DNA of 64,000 nucleotides from IMG/VR virus record IMGVR_UViG_3300009034_000001, positions 62,001-126,000 of that record. The stretch is one strand, 5' to 3'. The stretch comes from a virus. Made by a program: the position numbers and the translations under genes. The notes below the pieces were generated by a model. That model had not been told where the DNA came from and did not search any database. It saw only the letters and a list, made by a program, of their open reading frames with translations. This document shows positions 52,001 through 60,591 of the stretch, in pieces. The stretch's first letter is position 1, and each line of letters begins with the position of its first letter.

Positions 52001-52804
52001 TTAAGCCATCAAAAGTTTCAAGTGCCAATTACCATCAGAACAAACAGCACTAAATTGGTGAATACTCTCTTCAGACTCAACATAAATGCACTTATCGAGT
52101 ACATAGGGACTAAGGCCATTCAGAGTTGTACGTGCAATCCTTGCCACATCTTCAACAAAGGTAGGAAGTTTTTCACATTTAAGTGCAATCTGTAATTCGC
52201 CATCACGCTTTAGTAACAACTTTGGAGTTACAAATTGTTTCCGTAAGGTATCAATTATATGAGGAACATTTCCAAACAATGGAACTTCACATGTAACCGT
52301 CAAAAATGCACGTTGCATATGTGGCACCCCTTTACCAACATGTTTACAAAGTTCCAATGAACACGGACACGTTGAAATAAGCTGTATCGTAAATGTACAA
52401 ACCTTCTTGGGCACTTGAAGGCCATTTGTGGACAAAGAAACAGCTAATGGCACGGTTGTACCATCCTTACAAAAGTATAAACCAGATACTGTTACGTAAC
52501 CGTCCTGAGCATGTTGTTTATCGGCCACATTTCGCAAAAATATGTCAAGCTGCGTATCCTTGGCAGAACTTAGATGTTTTATACATTCAATAAACCGAGA
52601 CATATGTACACCACGAGTTTTCTTCAAATCTACCAATGCAGAAATTTTACATGTTTGAGTGTTGCCAAAGAACTCAAGCGAATGTTGCACGCCTTTCACG
52701 CCGACCTTATTAAGTGGGTCGCTTACAGGCGTCCTTTGTAAATCAGGCAAATCCTTGTTGTTTTTATTAAATACCGCGGCATAACCATCTGTTATATTAA
52801 CCAT
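52001..52804 (-). CDS. folE2: GTP cyclohydrolase IB (FolE2/MptA-like)
   Basis: The 267-residue protein matches FolE2: GVQHSLEFFGNTQTCKISAL, then TRGVHMSRFIE (64-73), C146-P-C148 in STCPCSLELC, and PHMQRAF with the H162-x-QR motif. FolE2 turns GTP into dihydroneopterin triphosphate, the first step to folate and to 7-deazaguanines (queuosine, preQ0, archaeosine). No QueD, QueE, QueC or DpdA is visible in the window. The gene starts at ATG 52804, overlapping the primase gene, after GGAGGAT. Confidence 0.88.
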   Translation of the reverse strand: MVNITDGYAAVFNKNNKDLPDLQRTPVSDPLNKVGVKGVQHSLEFFGNTQTCKISALVDLKKTRGVHMSRFIECIKHLSSAKDTQLDIFLRNVADKQHAQDGYVTVSGLYFCKDGTTVPLAVSLSTNGLQVPKKVCTFTIQLISTCPCSLELCKHVGKGVPHMQRAFLTVTCEVPLFGNVPHIIDTLRKQFVTPKLLLKRDGELQIALKCEKLPTFVEDVARIARTTLNGLSPYVLDKCIYVESEESIHQFSAVCSDGNWHLKLLMA

Positions 52805-53603
52805 TTAACATCCTCCTATCGGTACAAACTTCCCTTAACTTACCAAGTTCAATGTCAAACACATCAAACACAGGCTGTTCAAATAGTTCCTCATGGGAAT
52901 ACCAAGACGGTGAGTTGTACTTTGTTAATTTCACAGCAAACCCGCTAATGCCATCAAAGATTAACTTTTTTAATTCCTTGCGTGACATTTGAAAAGCATC
53001 GACATCAAAAGCAATAAATACTTGGCTGAACTTTTTTAACAAACTAATTTGTACCCGAGTAAGTGAGGTGCCTAACGTGCCAACGCCAATGTCTTTATGC
53101 TTTAAACAATCCAATGGACCTTCCATAAGTAAAACACTCCTTGTTTTTACAAAATCGTAATTATATAAATACTTTGACTTGCTGAAGTTCTTAGCCGTAT
53201 AGTAAAACTTGTTGTCAATATACCTCTTTTGCCAACCCACTAATTCGCCGGCAAAAAAGATTGGAAAGACTGGATTTTCATCTTCCATATCCACCCAAGC
53301 AAATCCACCGGGCACAATTTTACGCTCTTCAAAAAAGTCTGAAACTTTCTTACAAAGTTTCAAATTGTTCAATTTTACAACTGTATCTGGTAATGCTTCA
53401 ACTTCTCCCTTGGGCTCTACGGAAGGAAAATACCTAGCTCCGCCTTCCAGCCTCCCTCCGGCGGAACATCTCCAACAATTCCAAAGCCCTTTCTGTTCAT
53501 TAATCTGAAGGTTACCTGTTTCATCAACGCTGCCAATTCTCTCCGGACACCAAGGACAGTAAAAGAGCAACTCATCCCCAACCTGCTTAAGAAACCTAGT
53601 CAT
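52797..53603 (-). CDS. DNA primase (zinc finger plus TOPRIM)
   Basis: From ATG 53603 the protein has 268 residues, but the frame is open to 53663. A strong GGAGGT at 53653-53658 is followed at 4 bases by ATT 53648, so a rare AUU start with 15 extra residues is possible. The zinc finger is LFYCPWCPERIG and LWNCWRCSAGG. The TOPRIM fold has VLLMEGPLDCLKHK and VFIAFDVDAFQMSRKE with the acidic catalytic residues. It would make primers for the helicase and polymerase encoded nearby. There is no helicase domain in the same chain. Confidence 0.87.
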   Translation of the reverse strand: MTRFLKQVGDELLFYCPWCPERIGSVDETGNLQINEQKGLWNCWRCSAGGRLEGGARYFPSVEPKGEVEALPDTVVKLNNLKLCKKVSDFFEERKIVPGGFAWVDMEDENPVFPIFFAGELVGWQKRYIDNKFYYTAKNFSKSKYLYNYDFVKTRSVLLMEGPLDCLKHKDIGVGTLGTSLTRVQISLLKKFSQVFIAFDVDAFQMSRKELKKLIFDGISGFAVKLTKYNSPSWYSHEELFEQPVFDVFDIELGKLREVCTDRRMLNG

Positions 53604-53692
53604 CTTTAATCTTCTTAACTCGGCTTCTTTTAAAATTGAACCAGAAATACTTACCTCCAACAAACAAAAAGGTAGATAGACAAAGGATTAAT

Positions 53693-54043
53693 TTAAGTTA
53701 AATTGTCTATCGTCTTACCATGATCATTCATTATAAACACTCGGCCTTCGCCAAGAATTACCAAATGTTTACCGTGTTCCTCTAGACCTTCGGCGTCTCC
53801 TGTAATCCTCCACAGTGTTACATGAAGGAACTCAAAACTCCCCTTTTCAGGGACAGAGCCTTCACAAAGCACTTCATGCCATTTTTCCAGATATGCATCA
53901 AACTCAGCTTCGTTTTTCACACATACCTTTTTAAAGCCAACACTTTCGCATTCGTATAAATAACACACCTTTGGTAAAACCGTGTCCCTTCCGTGTGTTA
54001 CGCCTTCTTCTTCCGTTAAAACTCTAACTACCTTCACGTACAT
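53693..54043 (-). CDS. Hypothetical protein
   Basis: The 116-residue acidic protein starts at ATG 54043 after GGAAGATAG and overlaps the preceding gene by 20 bases. It is a mix of strands and helices (KVVRVLTEEEGVTHGRDTVL, SFEFLHVTLWRITGDAEGL, KHLVILGEGRVFIMND). No motif is recognised. It sits between the helicase and primase genes, so a replication accessory role is possible. Confidence 0.6.
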   Translation of the reverse strand: MYVKVVRVLTEEEGVTHGRDTVLPKVCYLYECESVGFKKVCVKNEAEFDAYLEKWHEVLCEGSVPEKGSFEFLHVTLWRITGDAEGLEEHGKHLVILGEGRVFIMNDHGKTIDNLT

Positions 54044-54419
54044 AGCTATCTTCCTCCCTTTCTTTACTTCCTTCCTGTCTATCTACCTTCAAACTGTTAA
54101 CGACATCAATTACTTGGTCAAATGAAACTCTTCGTGGAATACCATAATACTTTATGATAGGCGTTTCATGTTGTAGAAATATGTACAAATCTGGCTCAAC
54201 ATAGTACGCATCTCTAATTGCCATTGCTACCGATAAATAATCGCAATAAAGAAAGCCGACCCAACCTACCTTTGGCTTGTTCCCATACTTTGCAGGATAT
54301 TTTTTCCATGCGTTTAAAACTTGTAGCAGTTTCTTCTTGTTCCTGCACACAATACAAAGTTTCCAAGGCCGATTCTTTGAAGTTATTGCCATTCGTAACC
54401 ACGTCCAATTCTGTACCAT
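54024..54419 (-). CDS. Hypothetical protein of the helicase-primase region
   Basis: I choose ATG 54419 (131 residues), two bases after the helicase stop with GGTGG upstream; a start at 54479 would overlap the helicase gene by 59 bases. It has a Rossmann-like look (KLCIVCRNKKKLLQVLNAW, VGWVGFLYCDYLSVAMAI, EPDLYIFLQHE) without a recognisable nucleotide motif. The tail is highly charged. Confidence 0.6.
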   Translation of the reverse strand: MVQNWTWLRMAITSKNRPWKLCIVCRNKKKLLQVLNAWKKYPAKYGNKPKVGWVGFLYCDYLSVAMAIRDAYYVEPDLYIFLQHETPIIKYYGIPRRVSFDQVIDVVNSLKVDRQEGSKEREEDSYVREGS

Positions 54420-54420
54420 A

Positions 54421-55740
54421 TTATCCACCAAGTAATGCTTCACTATTCTCAATAGTTTCTTCAATGCCGACAGTGCCATCCGGCATCATTTTCAACTTTC
54501 CGCGCTCAACTAAGCTTTGCCGTTCGTAATTTATACTGTAGACTAACTCCCTTCCAGAAGGTGTATGTTTTGCGGCATCAAGATAAATTCGCAACGTGCC
54601 TTCATCCTTTTCCTTCGGAACAAGTTGGTTCAATGTAAAGAAAAAGTCACATGCAAAGATCTTTCCAAATGAGAAAGCAACATGTCTCCGGTCAGCACGT
54701 ATTCTGTTAAAACCAGCTTTACTTAACTGAGTCGCAGTCCAAATCGGCAAGTCCAATACTTTTGACAAGCCAGATAAATGGTTAAACTTCTCAAACAGTT
54801 GGAAGAAGTATTCTTGTTTACTCGCAGCAGACTTGATTAGGTCGCCATAATCAATAACAATTAAGTCAACTTTCCTCCCAGACTTTATTATCTCAGCCAC
54901 TTTTGATTCAATATCGGTTGTTGTCAAGGAATAACTTGGATACGGAATTATTGAAAGTAGTTCATCAATATAAGCATAGTCCCTTGATACGTGTTCTTTG
55001 ATATTATCCCACTCAACTCCCAGATCCTCCCTTGGGACGCCAGTTAAACATGACATAAAACGTTGGACGGTCATATTCTTAGATTCTTCAAGTGGAAAGT
55101 ATACAACGCCGTACTTCTTCTTTAATACATTAACCGCAATATTAATTAAAACGCAGGTCTTGCCTACACTTTTACTTCCGGCCAAAATGCCAAATTCACT
55201 CTTTCCAAGGCCACCAAACATAAGTTTATCGAGTTCGGTGTAACCTGTGGGAATTGTATCCCGGAGAAAGCACATCTCTTGTAAAATCTGATTAAAGGTT
55301 GTAGCCTCTCCCCCGCCGCCAAATTGTGAAGAAAGCAAGTACTGTTCCGCAAGCTTAAGATCGCCATCGCGTGCTTGGATTAACGCCCTACTGAGAAGTT
55401 GTCTTTTCACAATATCTTTAACGGCATCTTTTACATAGTCAATATTGTTGACACTGATACCATCAAAACAACGGTTGGCAATTGTAGTAAATTCCTCTTT
55501 CTCCTCAGGCGTAAACTTACGTTGTTCTACATACTTAAGTAGTTCTCGAAAGAAGACAACCTTTGATGGAGAATCAGTATAAACCCTGTAGTAATCTTGC
55601 AAACATTTCCTACAAATTTCCTTAACGGAAGAAGAAAAGATGGGTACGTCATTCTGTAATAACTGACGGGCAAAGCCTGAATCCGTTAACAGTAACTTGA
55701 GAACTTCAAATTCAAAATGTAAATCAATCGATTCTGTCAA
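54421..55740 (-). CDS. DnaB-like replicative helicase
   Basis: The product has 439 residues and starts at TTG 55740 after GGGAGAT. The RecA-type motor domain starts near 165 (IPTGYTELDKLMFGGLGKSE). Walker A is G188-SKSVGKT-195, then YGVVYFPLEESKNMTVQRF, Walker B KVDLIVIDYGDLIK, and LPIWTATQLSKAGF. The N-terminal 150 residues are helical, as expected of a DnaB or gp41-like N-domain. It unwinds DNA at the replication fork together with the primase. Confidence 0.92.
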   Translation of the reverse strand: MTESIDLHFEFEVLKLLLTDSGFARQLLQNDVPIFSSSVKEICRKCLQDYYRVYTDSPSKVVFFRELLKYVEQRKFTPEEKEEFTTIANRCFDGISVNNIDYVKDAVKDIVKRQLLSRALIQARDGDLKLAEQYLLSSQFGGGGEATTFNQILQEMCFLRDTIPTGYTELDKLMFGGLGKSEFGILAGSKSVGKTCVLINIAVNVLKKKYGVVYFPLEESKNMTVQRFMSCLTGVPREDLGVEWDNIKEHVSRDYAYIDELLSIIPYPSYSLTTTDIESKVAEIIKSGRKVDLIVIDYGDLIKSAASKQEYFFQLFEKFNHLSGLSKVLDLPIWTATQLSKAGFNRIRADRRHVAFSFGKIFACDFFFTLNQLVPKEKDEGTLRIYLDAAKHTPSGRELVYSINYERQSLVERGKLKMMPDGTVGIEETIENSEALLGG

Positions 55741-55744
55741 ATCA

Positions 55745-56035
55745 CTATCTCCCGTCTTGAATAAACTTTATATATCTATTTAAAGCACTCTTCGAAGCTA
55801 GTTGATTCGGGAAGATTACGCCGGAATCGAAATTTGCTCTCATGTAGATATCCAAATAATTAAATATTCCAAGTTCCATCAAAAACTTGCAACATTTACG
55901 GAAGTGTTTCCAATTATTAGACAATTCTGGGTTATTATCCGGAAGTGCTTTATAATAGGGTTGATACGCCCTGCGAAAGCACTCGTACACCGAAGCAACT
56001 TTCATAATGTCAACACTATAACAGTTAAATGGCAT
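55745..56035 (-). CDS. Small helical protein upstream of the helicase gene
   Basis: The 96-residue protein (or 86 if it starts at ATG 56005) lies 4 bases before the helicase gene. It is helical with several Tyr, Phe and Cys residues (VASVYECFRRAYQPYYKALP, WKHFRKCCKFLMELGIFNYL). Helicase loaders are often encoded next to the helicase, but no loader motif is visible. Neither start has a clear ribosome site. Confidence 0.55.
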   Translation of the reverse strand: MPFNCYSVDIMKVASVYECFRRAYQPYYKALPDNNPELSNNWKHFRKCCKFLMELGIFNYLDIYMRANFDSGVIFPNQLASKSALNRYIKFIQDGR

Positions 56036-56052
56036 TTATTTACTTACACAAA

Positions 56053-56121
56053 TTAGGAGTCATTTATTATATCTATTGATACTCTAAGATTTACTTTAAC
56101 ATATTCTATGACCCTAGTCAA
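56053..56121 (-). CDS. Possible 22-residue peptide in the gap before the helicase operon part
   Basis: The gap 56036-56149 has GGAGG (56132-56136) followed 10 bases later by TTG 56121 and a short frame ending at 56053 (about MTRVIEYVKVNLRVSIDI). The same DNA contains TTGACT with a weak TAAAGT 17 bases downstream, so a promoter is another reading. Evidence for either is slight. Confidence 0.2.
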   Translation of the reverse strand: MTRVIEYVKVNLRVSIDIINDS

Positions 56122-56149
56122 GTGTAAGAAACCTCCTCGTACTCAAACC

Positions 56150-56881
56150 TTAAGGATATACGGGAAAAACAGCACAAGCATTATACTTGATCAAGTCGAT
56201 GACAAACGAATCCTTCAAAGCACTTGTGCCAAATCTTTGTGCCAACGTTGCCTTAAACGCGACTAACTCTTTTCCAGGGTTTGTAAAAGTTAAATAAAAC
56301 GAAACTCCAGAATTAACAACCACATCCAGATTGTTCCAAAACAGTTTTGAATTAAATGGCCTCCTTGTATTCTGTAAAAAGTTCTCAGGCGAAGTACCTT
56401 TGATATCTACAGCAAGTAAAACATTCTTGTTGATATATCGGAGATACTCCTTTTTATAGGGCTTTTCAATAAGTAGTAGGTCACTATGAAATACAAACCG
56501 CTCAGGTAATCTCTCCACAATATCAAACCAGTCCTCAACATACAAACCGGGAGCACCTCCCATCAAATGGAAAACCTCCTGACCTGAATTAAGGAATGTT
56601 TTAACTAATTCATTACTATGGTAAATTTTGTAATCTCCCCAGATTCCATCTGGAGTAACATAACAATAGAAACAATCCAGCGGACATCCAAAAAGTTGCA
56701 CTACAAATTGATTATGTAATCTTTTCCCAAACCTACGATCATAGATATAAGGAAACTTATCATAGCCGCTGCCACTTCTGTAAACATCACATTTTCTAAA
56801 ATCGCCATCACATAGAAGATCGTCGCGTCTAATATCTAACTTTTGCCTTTCACAAATAGGTACTACCTTCCAATTTTTCAC
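56150..56881 (-). CDS. Radical SAM protein
   Basis: The product has 243 residues and starts at GTG 56881. The Fe-S/SAM motif is VVQLFGCPLDCFYCYVTPDG (CxxxCxxC, near residues 60-75). VFHLMGGAPGLYVEDWFDIV resembles the GGE region that contacts SAM, and VLLAVDIKGTSPENFLQNTR matches the activase-like subgroup. Extra cysteines lie at LLCDGDFRKCDVYR. It is not a clear QueE or NrdG; a ribonucleotide-reductase-like or modification role is not shown. No partner glycyl-radical enzyme gene is in the window. Confidence 0.8.
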   Translation of the reverse strand: MKNWKVVPICERQKLDIRRDDLLCDGDFRKCDVYRSGSGYDKFPYIYDRRFGKRLHNQFVVQLFGCPLDCFYCYVTPDGIWGDYKIYHSNELVKTFLNSGQEVFHLMGGAPGLYVEDWFDIVERLPERFVFHSDLLLIEKPYKKEYLRYINKNVLLAVDIKGTSPENFLQNTRRPFNSKLFWNNLDVVVNSGVSFYLTFTNPGKELVAFKATLAQRFGTSALKDSFVIDLIKYNACAVFPVYP

Positions 56882-56888
56882 CTTATTG

Positions 56889-57197
56889 TTACGCCTTCTC
56901 CTTTTTCAATTCAATGTTTCTTTTACATTCACTAGAAACAACGGCTTGTTTCACAGGACCAAACTGTTCAACATCTTTATCCGTTAAGCCAGCCTCTTTA
57001 AAAAGTCCAAAGACCTTCTTGAAGAGTCCCCAAAGGTTGTTCTGAGCGGCATGTTCATCAGCAAATGCCAAATGATTAGGCATCCTTAGTATTATGTAGA
57101 GCGCATCCACCAAATATTTCAACTGCTCTTCCGACAAATGAAGTACCATTGTATAATTACCGGTCATGTGTTTCGTAATGCAATCTCCAGGCCACAT
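56889..57197 (-). CDS. Helical hypothetical protein
   Basis: The 102-residue protein starts at ATG 57197 after AAAGGAGGTGG. It is mainly helical (LSEEQLKYLVDALYIILRM, LWGLFKKVFGLFKEAGLTDK) with a Lys/Glu-rich tail. No domain is recognised. It is adjacent to the radical SAM gene. Confidence 0.6.
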   Translation of the reverse strand: MWPGDCITKHMTGNYTMVLHLSEEQLKYLVDALYIILRMPNHLAFADEHAAQNNLWGLFKKVFGLFKEAGLTDKDVEQFGPVKQAVVSSECKRNIELKKEKA

Positions 57198-57243
57198 TAT
57201 TTATCCACCTCCTTTACACTTTCCAATTTGGTTTTATACTGAT

Positions 57244-57549
57244 TTATGAGTCTTCCAAAAGTGGTCTATTAACTGAAACTCTGATCTTTGATTTAAACTT
57301 CTTAACTTCAGGCGGCCGACTGATAACCACCCTTGTGCCATTTACAGCTTGGCCTCCACCCGCAAACGAGTAATGTGCATTGGCAAGAAATGGACCCGGT
57401 TTTTCAAACATCCTGTACGCATTTTTTTCATTAAAATCGGGGTAAAACTCATGGTCTAACTGTAAACTCAAATTTACATGGCTAATTGTAATTTGATAAT
57501 CACCATCGAAAAATATTAAGGTTCCCTTACCGAAAGTAACTTCTGACAT
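57244..57549 (-). CDS. Beta-rich hypothetical protein
   Basis: The 101-residue protein starts at ATG 57549 after AAGGAGGC. It looks like a small beta-sandwich (GTLIFFDGDYQITISHVNL, NAHYSFAGGGQAVNGTRVV, KSKIRVSVNRPLL). No family is recognised. Confidence 0.55.
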   Translation of the reverse strand: MSEVTFGKGTLIFFDGDYQITISHVNLSLQLDHEFYPDFNEKNAYRMFEKPGPFLANAHYSFAGGGQAVNGTRVVISRPPEVKKFKSKIRVSVNRPLLEDS

Positions 57550-57576
57550 TTTAATTGCCTCCTTAGTTAAAAATAT

Positions 57577-58236
57577 TTATGGCGCTATTCCAGAATCGTC
57601 AGGGTCAAAATCAACGCCAAGTAGCTTTGCAATCTCACACAAATACCATTGTTTGTGATGACCCCCATCCGTTCCGATACCTTTTGACACCAACTTTTGT
57701 ACTTCTGTCGTAACACCGGTATGGCCAGCTGGCATACTTGGGTGTTTTAATTCCATTTCGTTGCAGTTCATGCCACACGATGCTGCAATTTTGTTAAAAC
57801 ACCAATCTTTTACCTTTGGATCATCAGATGCCAATCCATGTATTGAGATCGCTTTTATTCCATCAAAATCACTTGGTTCATAAAATAACTTCTTCTCAAT
57901 TTCGGATAACTCATCGTAGTCAAGCTGTAAGCCGTAAGTAAGATCGATATAGTTGTGCATATCTTTGACGGTATCCACAACGCCTTCGTTCTTGGGCTTA
58001 CTTCCTTTTCTAACTAAATTTGCCCATCGATCCAACTTTAAAAGTAGTAAGAAAAACGAATATCGAAACCAAGCCGGAAGTAAATGAAGTTTAAGAATTT
58101 CGAAGGCAAGTCCAACACGTTTAAAGTTGTCCAAAAAGTCTGCATCATCTGCATAATCTGCCCCTTTACGTTCCATAAGTCCTAAACGTTCTTTATTCAA
58201 CGCTTTACAAAGTGTAAAAAATTTCTCTATATTCAT
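57577..58236 (-). CDS. Nucleotide-modification-associated/all-alpha NTPase-like domain protein
   Basis: The 219-residue protein has an N-terminal domain of a type common in phages (LCKALNKERLGLMERKGADY, ADFLDNFKRVG, RWANLVRKGSKPKNEGVVDT, DMHNYIDLTYGLQ). I associate this pattern with the DUF1599/nucleotide-modification group. The C-terminal 100 residues have His and Cys residues (DWCFNKIAASCGMNCNEMEL, GTDGGHHKQWYLCEIA) that may bind metal. It may act on nucleotides, but the substrate is unknown. Confidence 0.68.
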   Translation of the reverse strand: MNIEKFFTLCKALNKERLGLMERKGADYADDADFLDNFKRVGLAFEILKLHLLPAWFRYSFFLLLLKLDRWANLVRKGSKPKNEGVVDTVKDMHNYIDLTYGLQLDYDELSEIEKKLFYEPSDFDGIKAISIHGLASDDPKVKDWCFNKIAASCGMNCNEMELKHPSMPAGHTGVTTEVQKLVSKGIGTDGGHHKQWYLCEIAKLLGVDFDPDDSGIAP

Positions 58237-58245
58237 ACATCCCCC

Positions 58246-58440
58246 TTATTTCTTGCTTTCATACCAAGTAATCCAGCCACATGCACATTGCCAACCTAAT
58301 TCGTATGGCCAGTCAATTTCCTTCATCTTTTTTGTGCATCTAGGACAGAAAACTCTACCCAAAAGTCTATTCCAGAATGAAATATTGCGACCGTCAAAAT
58401 CCGATTTCGGTTCCGGACTATCTTTAATGATTGCTCCCAT
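58246..58440 (-). CDS. Zinc-ribbon protein
   Basis: The 64-residue protein starts at ATG 58440 after AAGGAGGA. A zinc ribbon is formed by VFCPRCTKKMKEI and GWQCACGWITWYE. The N-terminal 30 residues are polar. Such small zinc proteins are frequent in early phage regions; function is unknown. Confidence 0.65.
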   Translation of the reverse strand: MGAIIKDSPEPKSDFDGRNISFWNRLLGRVFCPRCTKKMKEIDWPYELGWQCACGWITWYESKK

Positions 58441-58441
58441 T

Positions 58442-59002
58442 TCAATCCTCCTTATACTTTCCGAGTTTAAGTATGTGAAACGGTTTTCTCACACCGCCTG
58501 AAAACTGTTCAGCCGCTTCAAGTGCCATACGAACTTTCTCCTCCGGGGTTTGCGGTTGTTGTTCAAGCGCGAATAATGCGCCAATAGCGTAGTCTTGGCC
58601 ACAGCCACATGCGTCGTAATTCTTCACAACCTTGCCAACCTGAAAATCGCCTTCAACGCTATATAAATTTCCTTTGTAACCAAGGAGAAATGATCCGCCT
58701 TTCACTTCGTTCTTATCTACCTCAGCAAAACCTTTCTTCTTAAAGCACTCAATCAGCTCATCGATAAACTTTGTACACAGATATTCGTAATCCGAGAGTC
58801 TCTTGGGGTGGTCAGGTGCTTTAAATGAGTATCTTAGTATCTGTCCCATCCGAAATGACGTAGTGAAACCAAAAATCATTTCATCATTAACGAACACCTT
58901 TTCGTCCGCCCTAACTCGTAAATCGTATCGGCCACCAACACCGGCCGAATCACCTCCAATATACACGGCGCCATCTTGAACATAGCCAACTATACAAGTC
59001 AT
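58442..59002 (-). CDS. Proteasome-beta-like Ntn hydrolase
   Basis: I choose ATG 59002 (186 residues), 9 bases after GGGAGGT, because it gives the start MTCIVGYVQDGAVYIGGDSA. Removal of Met would expose Thr1. Counting from it, Asp17 lies in GGDSAG and a Lys at 34 (ADEKVF) is one position from the Lys33 of proteasome beta subunits. IFGFTTSFRMGQILRYSF and CGCGQDYAIGALFAL fit the following strands and helix. HslV and proteasome beta share this fold. It may be a self-compartmental peptidase or an amide hydrolase. No ATPase partner is visible nearby. Confidence 0.78.
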   Translation of the reverse strand: MTCIVGYVQDGAVYIGGDSAGVGGRYDLRVRADEKVFVNDEMIFGFTTSFRMGQILRYSFKAPDHPKRLSDYEYLCTKFIDELIECFKKKGFAEVDKNEVKGGSFLLGYKGNLYSVEGDFQVGKVVKNYDACGCGQDYAIGALFALEQQPQTPEEKVRMALEAAEQFSGGVRKPFHILKLGKYKED

Positions 59003-59028
59003 ACTTTTATACCTCCCACTTATTTGCT

Positions 59029-59265
59029 TTAACCAACTTCGGTTTGGTTGCAAACTTTTACAACAAATTTCAAAAACGAAATTTTTAAATCGTTTTTCTT
59101 TTCTTCGTAGGCCTTAAGTAGTTCGAAGTGCCTATCCCACGTCATGTCACTCGGACAATGACAAGCACCTATTCCATCAAACCATTCACATAGTTTGCAA
59201 CATTTTAAAGGATTATACTTCCAAGGTCCCACATCGCACTTAAATTTACTTAACGGACAATCCAT
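59029..59265 (-). CDS. Small cysteine-rich protein
   Basis: The 78-residue protein starts at ATG 59265 after AGGAGG. It has seven cysteines in its first half (CPLSKFKC, LKCCKLCEWF, ACHCPSD), likely binding zinc or iron, and a charged helical C-terminus. It precedes the Ntn hydrolase gene. Function is unknown. Confidence 0.62.
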   Translation of the reverse strand: MDCPLSKFKCDVGPWKYNPLKCCKLCEWFDGIGACHCPSDMTWDRHFELLKAYEEKKNDLKISFLKFVVKVCNQTEVG

Positions 59266-59276
59266 TCAAATACCTC

Positions 59277-60581
59277 CTAGCCGATAATTTTAGGTTCCCA
59301 CCCAGATTGTTTACACCACTTCATCCTATTCCTTGACCAACGATGAAGTGTGGGTTCATCTTGATCATACACATCAAAAATTAATAATATCTTGCCTTCC
59401 TTAAACCTAAGTCCTCTACCAACCTTTTGCTTCCAAGGGATTGGTCCACTCCCGCCGCCAGCAATAACCAAGACCTCAAAGTCATCAACATCCAAACCCT
59501 CTTCAACAACCTTTGTTCCAAATACAACCTGTTTCGTCCGTGCAAGCCGCAAACGATCATCGGGCTTAACATTCTGGTACAGGAACACCGAACCAGGAAT
59601 TTGTTCCGAAAGGAGCTTACCGTGAGCAACTCTTCTAACAAATACAAGTATTTTCTTTCCACACTTCCTTGACTTTTCCACAATGGACAGGACTTTTCTA
59701 TTACGTGGTTCGTTATATACTATTCCAATTTCTTCAAGTTCGCTCAGATGGTTATATTTGTAACGTCTGGTATGTCTATGCTGAACAAACATTACTTTTG
59801 CTGGAGGAATATGACCATTTTTCTTCATATCCACAAGACCATACTCATAAATAACTGGACCTGTAGCTGCAGTTTGTAACATATCCAATCCGTCTGACCT
59901 TCCTTTAGTGGTGCCAGATAAACCATACCTAAAATAAGCATTTTCCGCAGCCATCGATACATCAAACATCTGTTTTGCCGGGAGGTGATGCGACTCGTCG
60001 AAAAGGAGCAAGCCAAACGATTTAAGATCAAGTTTCTGTGCTGAAGCAAAACAAGCAACAATAATGTTTGCATCAAGTTGTTGCCTCTTTCCTCCTCCAA
60101 TGGTGCCAACTTTACCAAGCCAGCTTCTGAACTTCTTTAAAGTTTGAAACTGTATTGTTGTACTTGGTACAACCAATAAGGTACGCAAACCAAGTATACG
60201 TGACAGTTCAGCCTCTACAAAAGTTTTCCCGCTAGCGGTTCCCATACTCAATGTGCCTCTTCCAACTTCAATTGACCTCTGAACCGCTTCTTCTTGATAA
60301 TCCCTTAATTCATAGAAGCCGGGGCCCCACTTAAATGGTTCCTTTTCCGGCCGAACTCTCTTATCCAAAACTTCAACATCAGGAAAGTACTTTTGAACTC
60401 GAGTAAGTAGTCCCGTCGGAAACGCATTCCTCCATAGCAGGACTTTAGGTCTTGGCCTACGATTTCGCTTTTTTGCTTGGATAAGTTCCCATCTAGGGTA
60501 AAATGATACCAGCTGACGGAAGAATTTCTGGTCAAACTCACCTTCAATTCTAGTTAATGAATTTCCAATTAGGAATTTCAC
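59277..60581 (-). CDS. Superfamily 2 helicase, UvsW-like
   Basis: The product has 434 residues and starts at GTG 60581 after GAGG. After a 95-residue N-domain come the Q-like segment FYELRDYQEEAVQRSI, Walker A G114-TASGKT-120, VVPSTTIQFQT (Ia), FDESHHL with DESH at 195-198, GLSGTTKGR (III), ILVFVRRVAHGKL (IV), FGTKVVEEGLDVDDFEVLV (V) and KQKVGRGLRFKEG (VI). All helicase motifs are present. UvsW-type enzymes remodel branched DNA or replication intermediates. Confidence 0.93.
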   Translation of the reverse strand: MKFLIGNSLTRIEGEFDQKFFRQLVSFYPRWELIQAKKRNRRPRPKVLLWRNAFPTGLLTRVQKYFPDVEVLDKRVRPEKEPFKWGPGFYELRDYQEEAVQRSIEVGRGTLSMGTASGKTFVEAELSRILGLRTLLVVPSTTIQFQTLKKFRSWLGKVGTIGGGKRQQLDANIIVACFASAQKLDLKSFGLLLFDESHHLPAKQMFDVSMAAENAYFRYGLSGTTKGRSDGLDMLQTAATGPVIYEYGLVDMKKNGHIPPAKVMFVQHRHTRRYKYNHLSELEEIGIVYNEPRNRKVLSIVEKSRKCGKKILVFVRRVAHGKLLSEQIPGSVFLYQNVKPDDRLRLARTKQVVFGTKVVEEGLDVDDFEVLVIAGGGSGPIPWKQKVGRGLRFKEGKILLIFDVYDQDEPTLHRWSRNRMKWCKQSGWEPKIIG

Positions 60582-60591
60582 GCTTCAGGCC

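Noticed and set aside
52001-52804. A 7-deazaguanine DNA modification cluster
   Set aside because: Only FolE2 is present; QueC, QueD, QueE and DpdA are not seen in the window.
56090-56125. TTGACT with TAAAGT 17 bases away as a promoter
   Set aside because: The -10 match is weak, and the window lacks other sites of the same form to support a phage promoter class.
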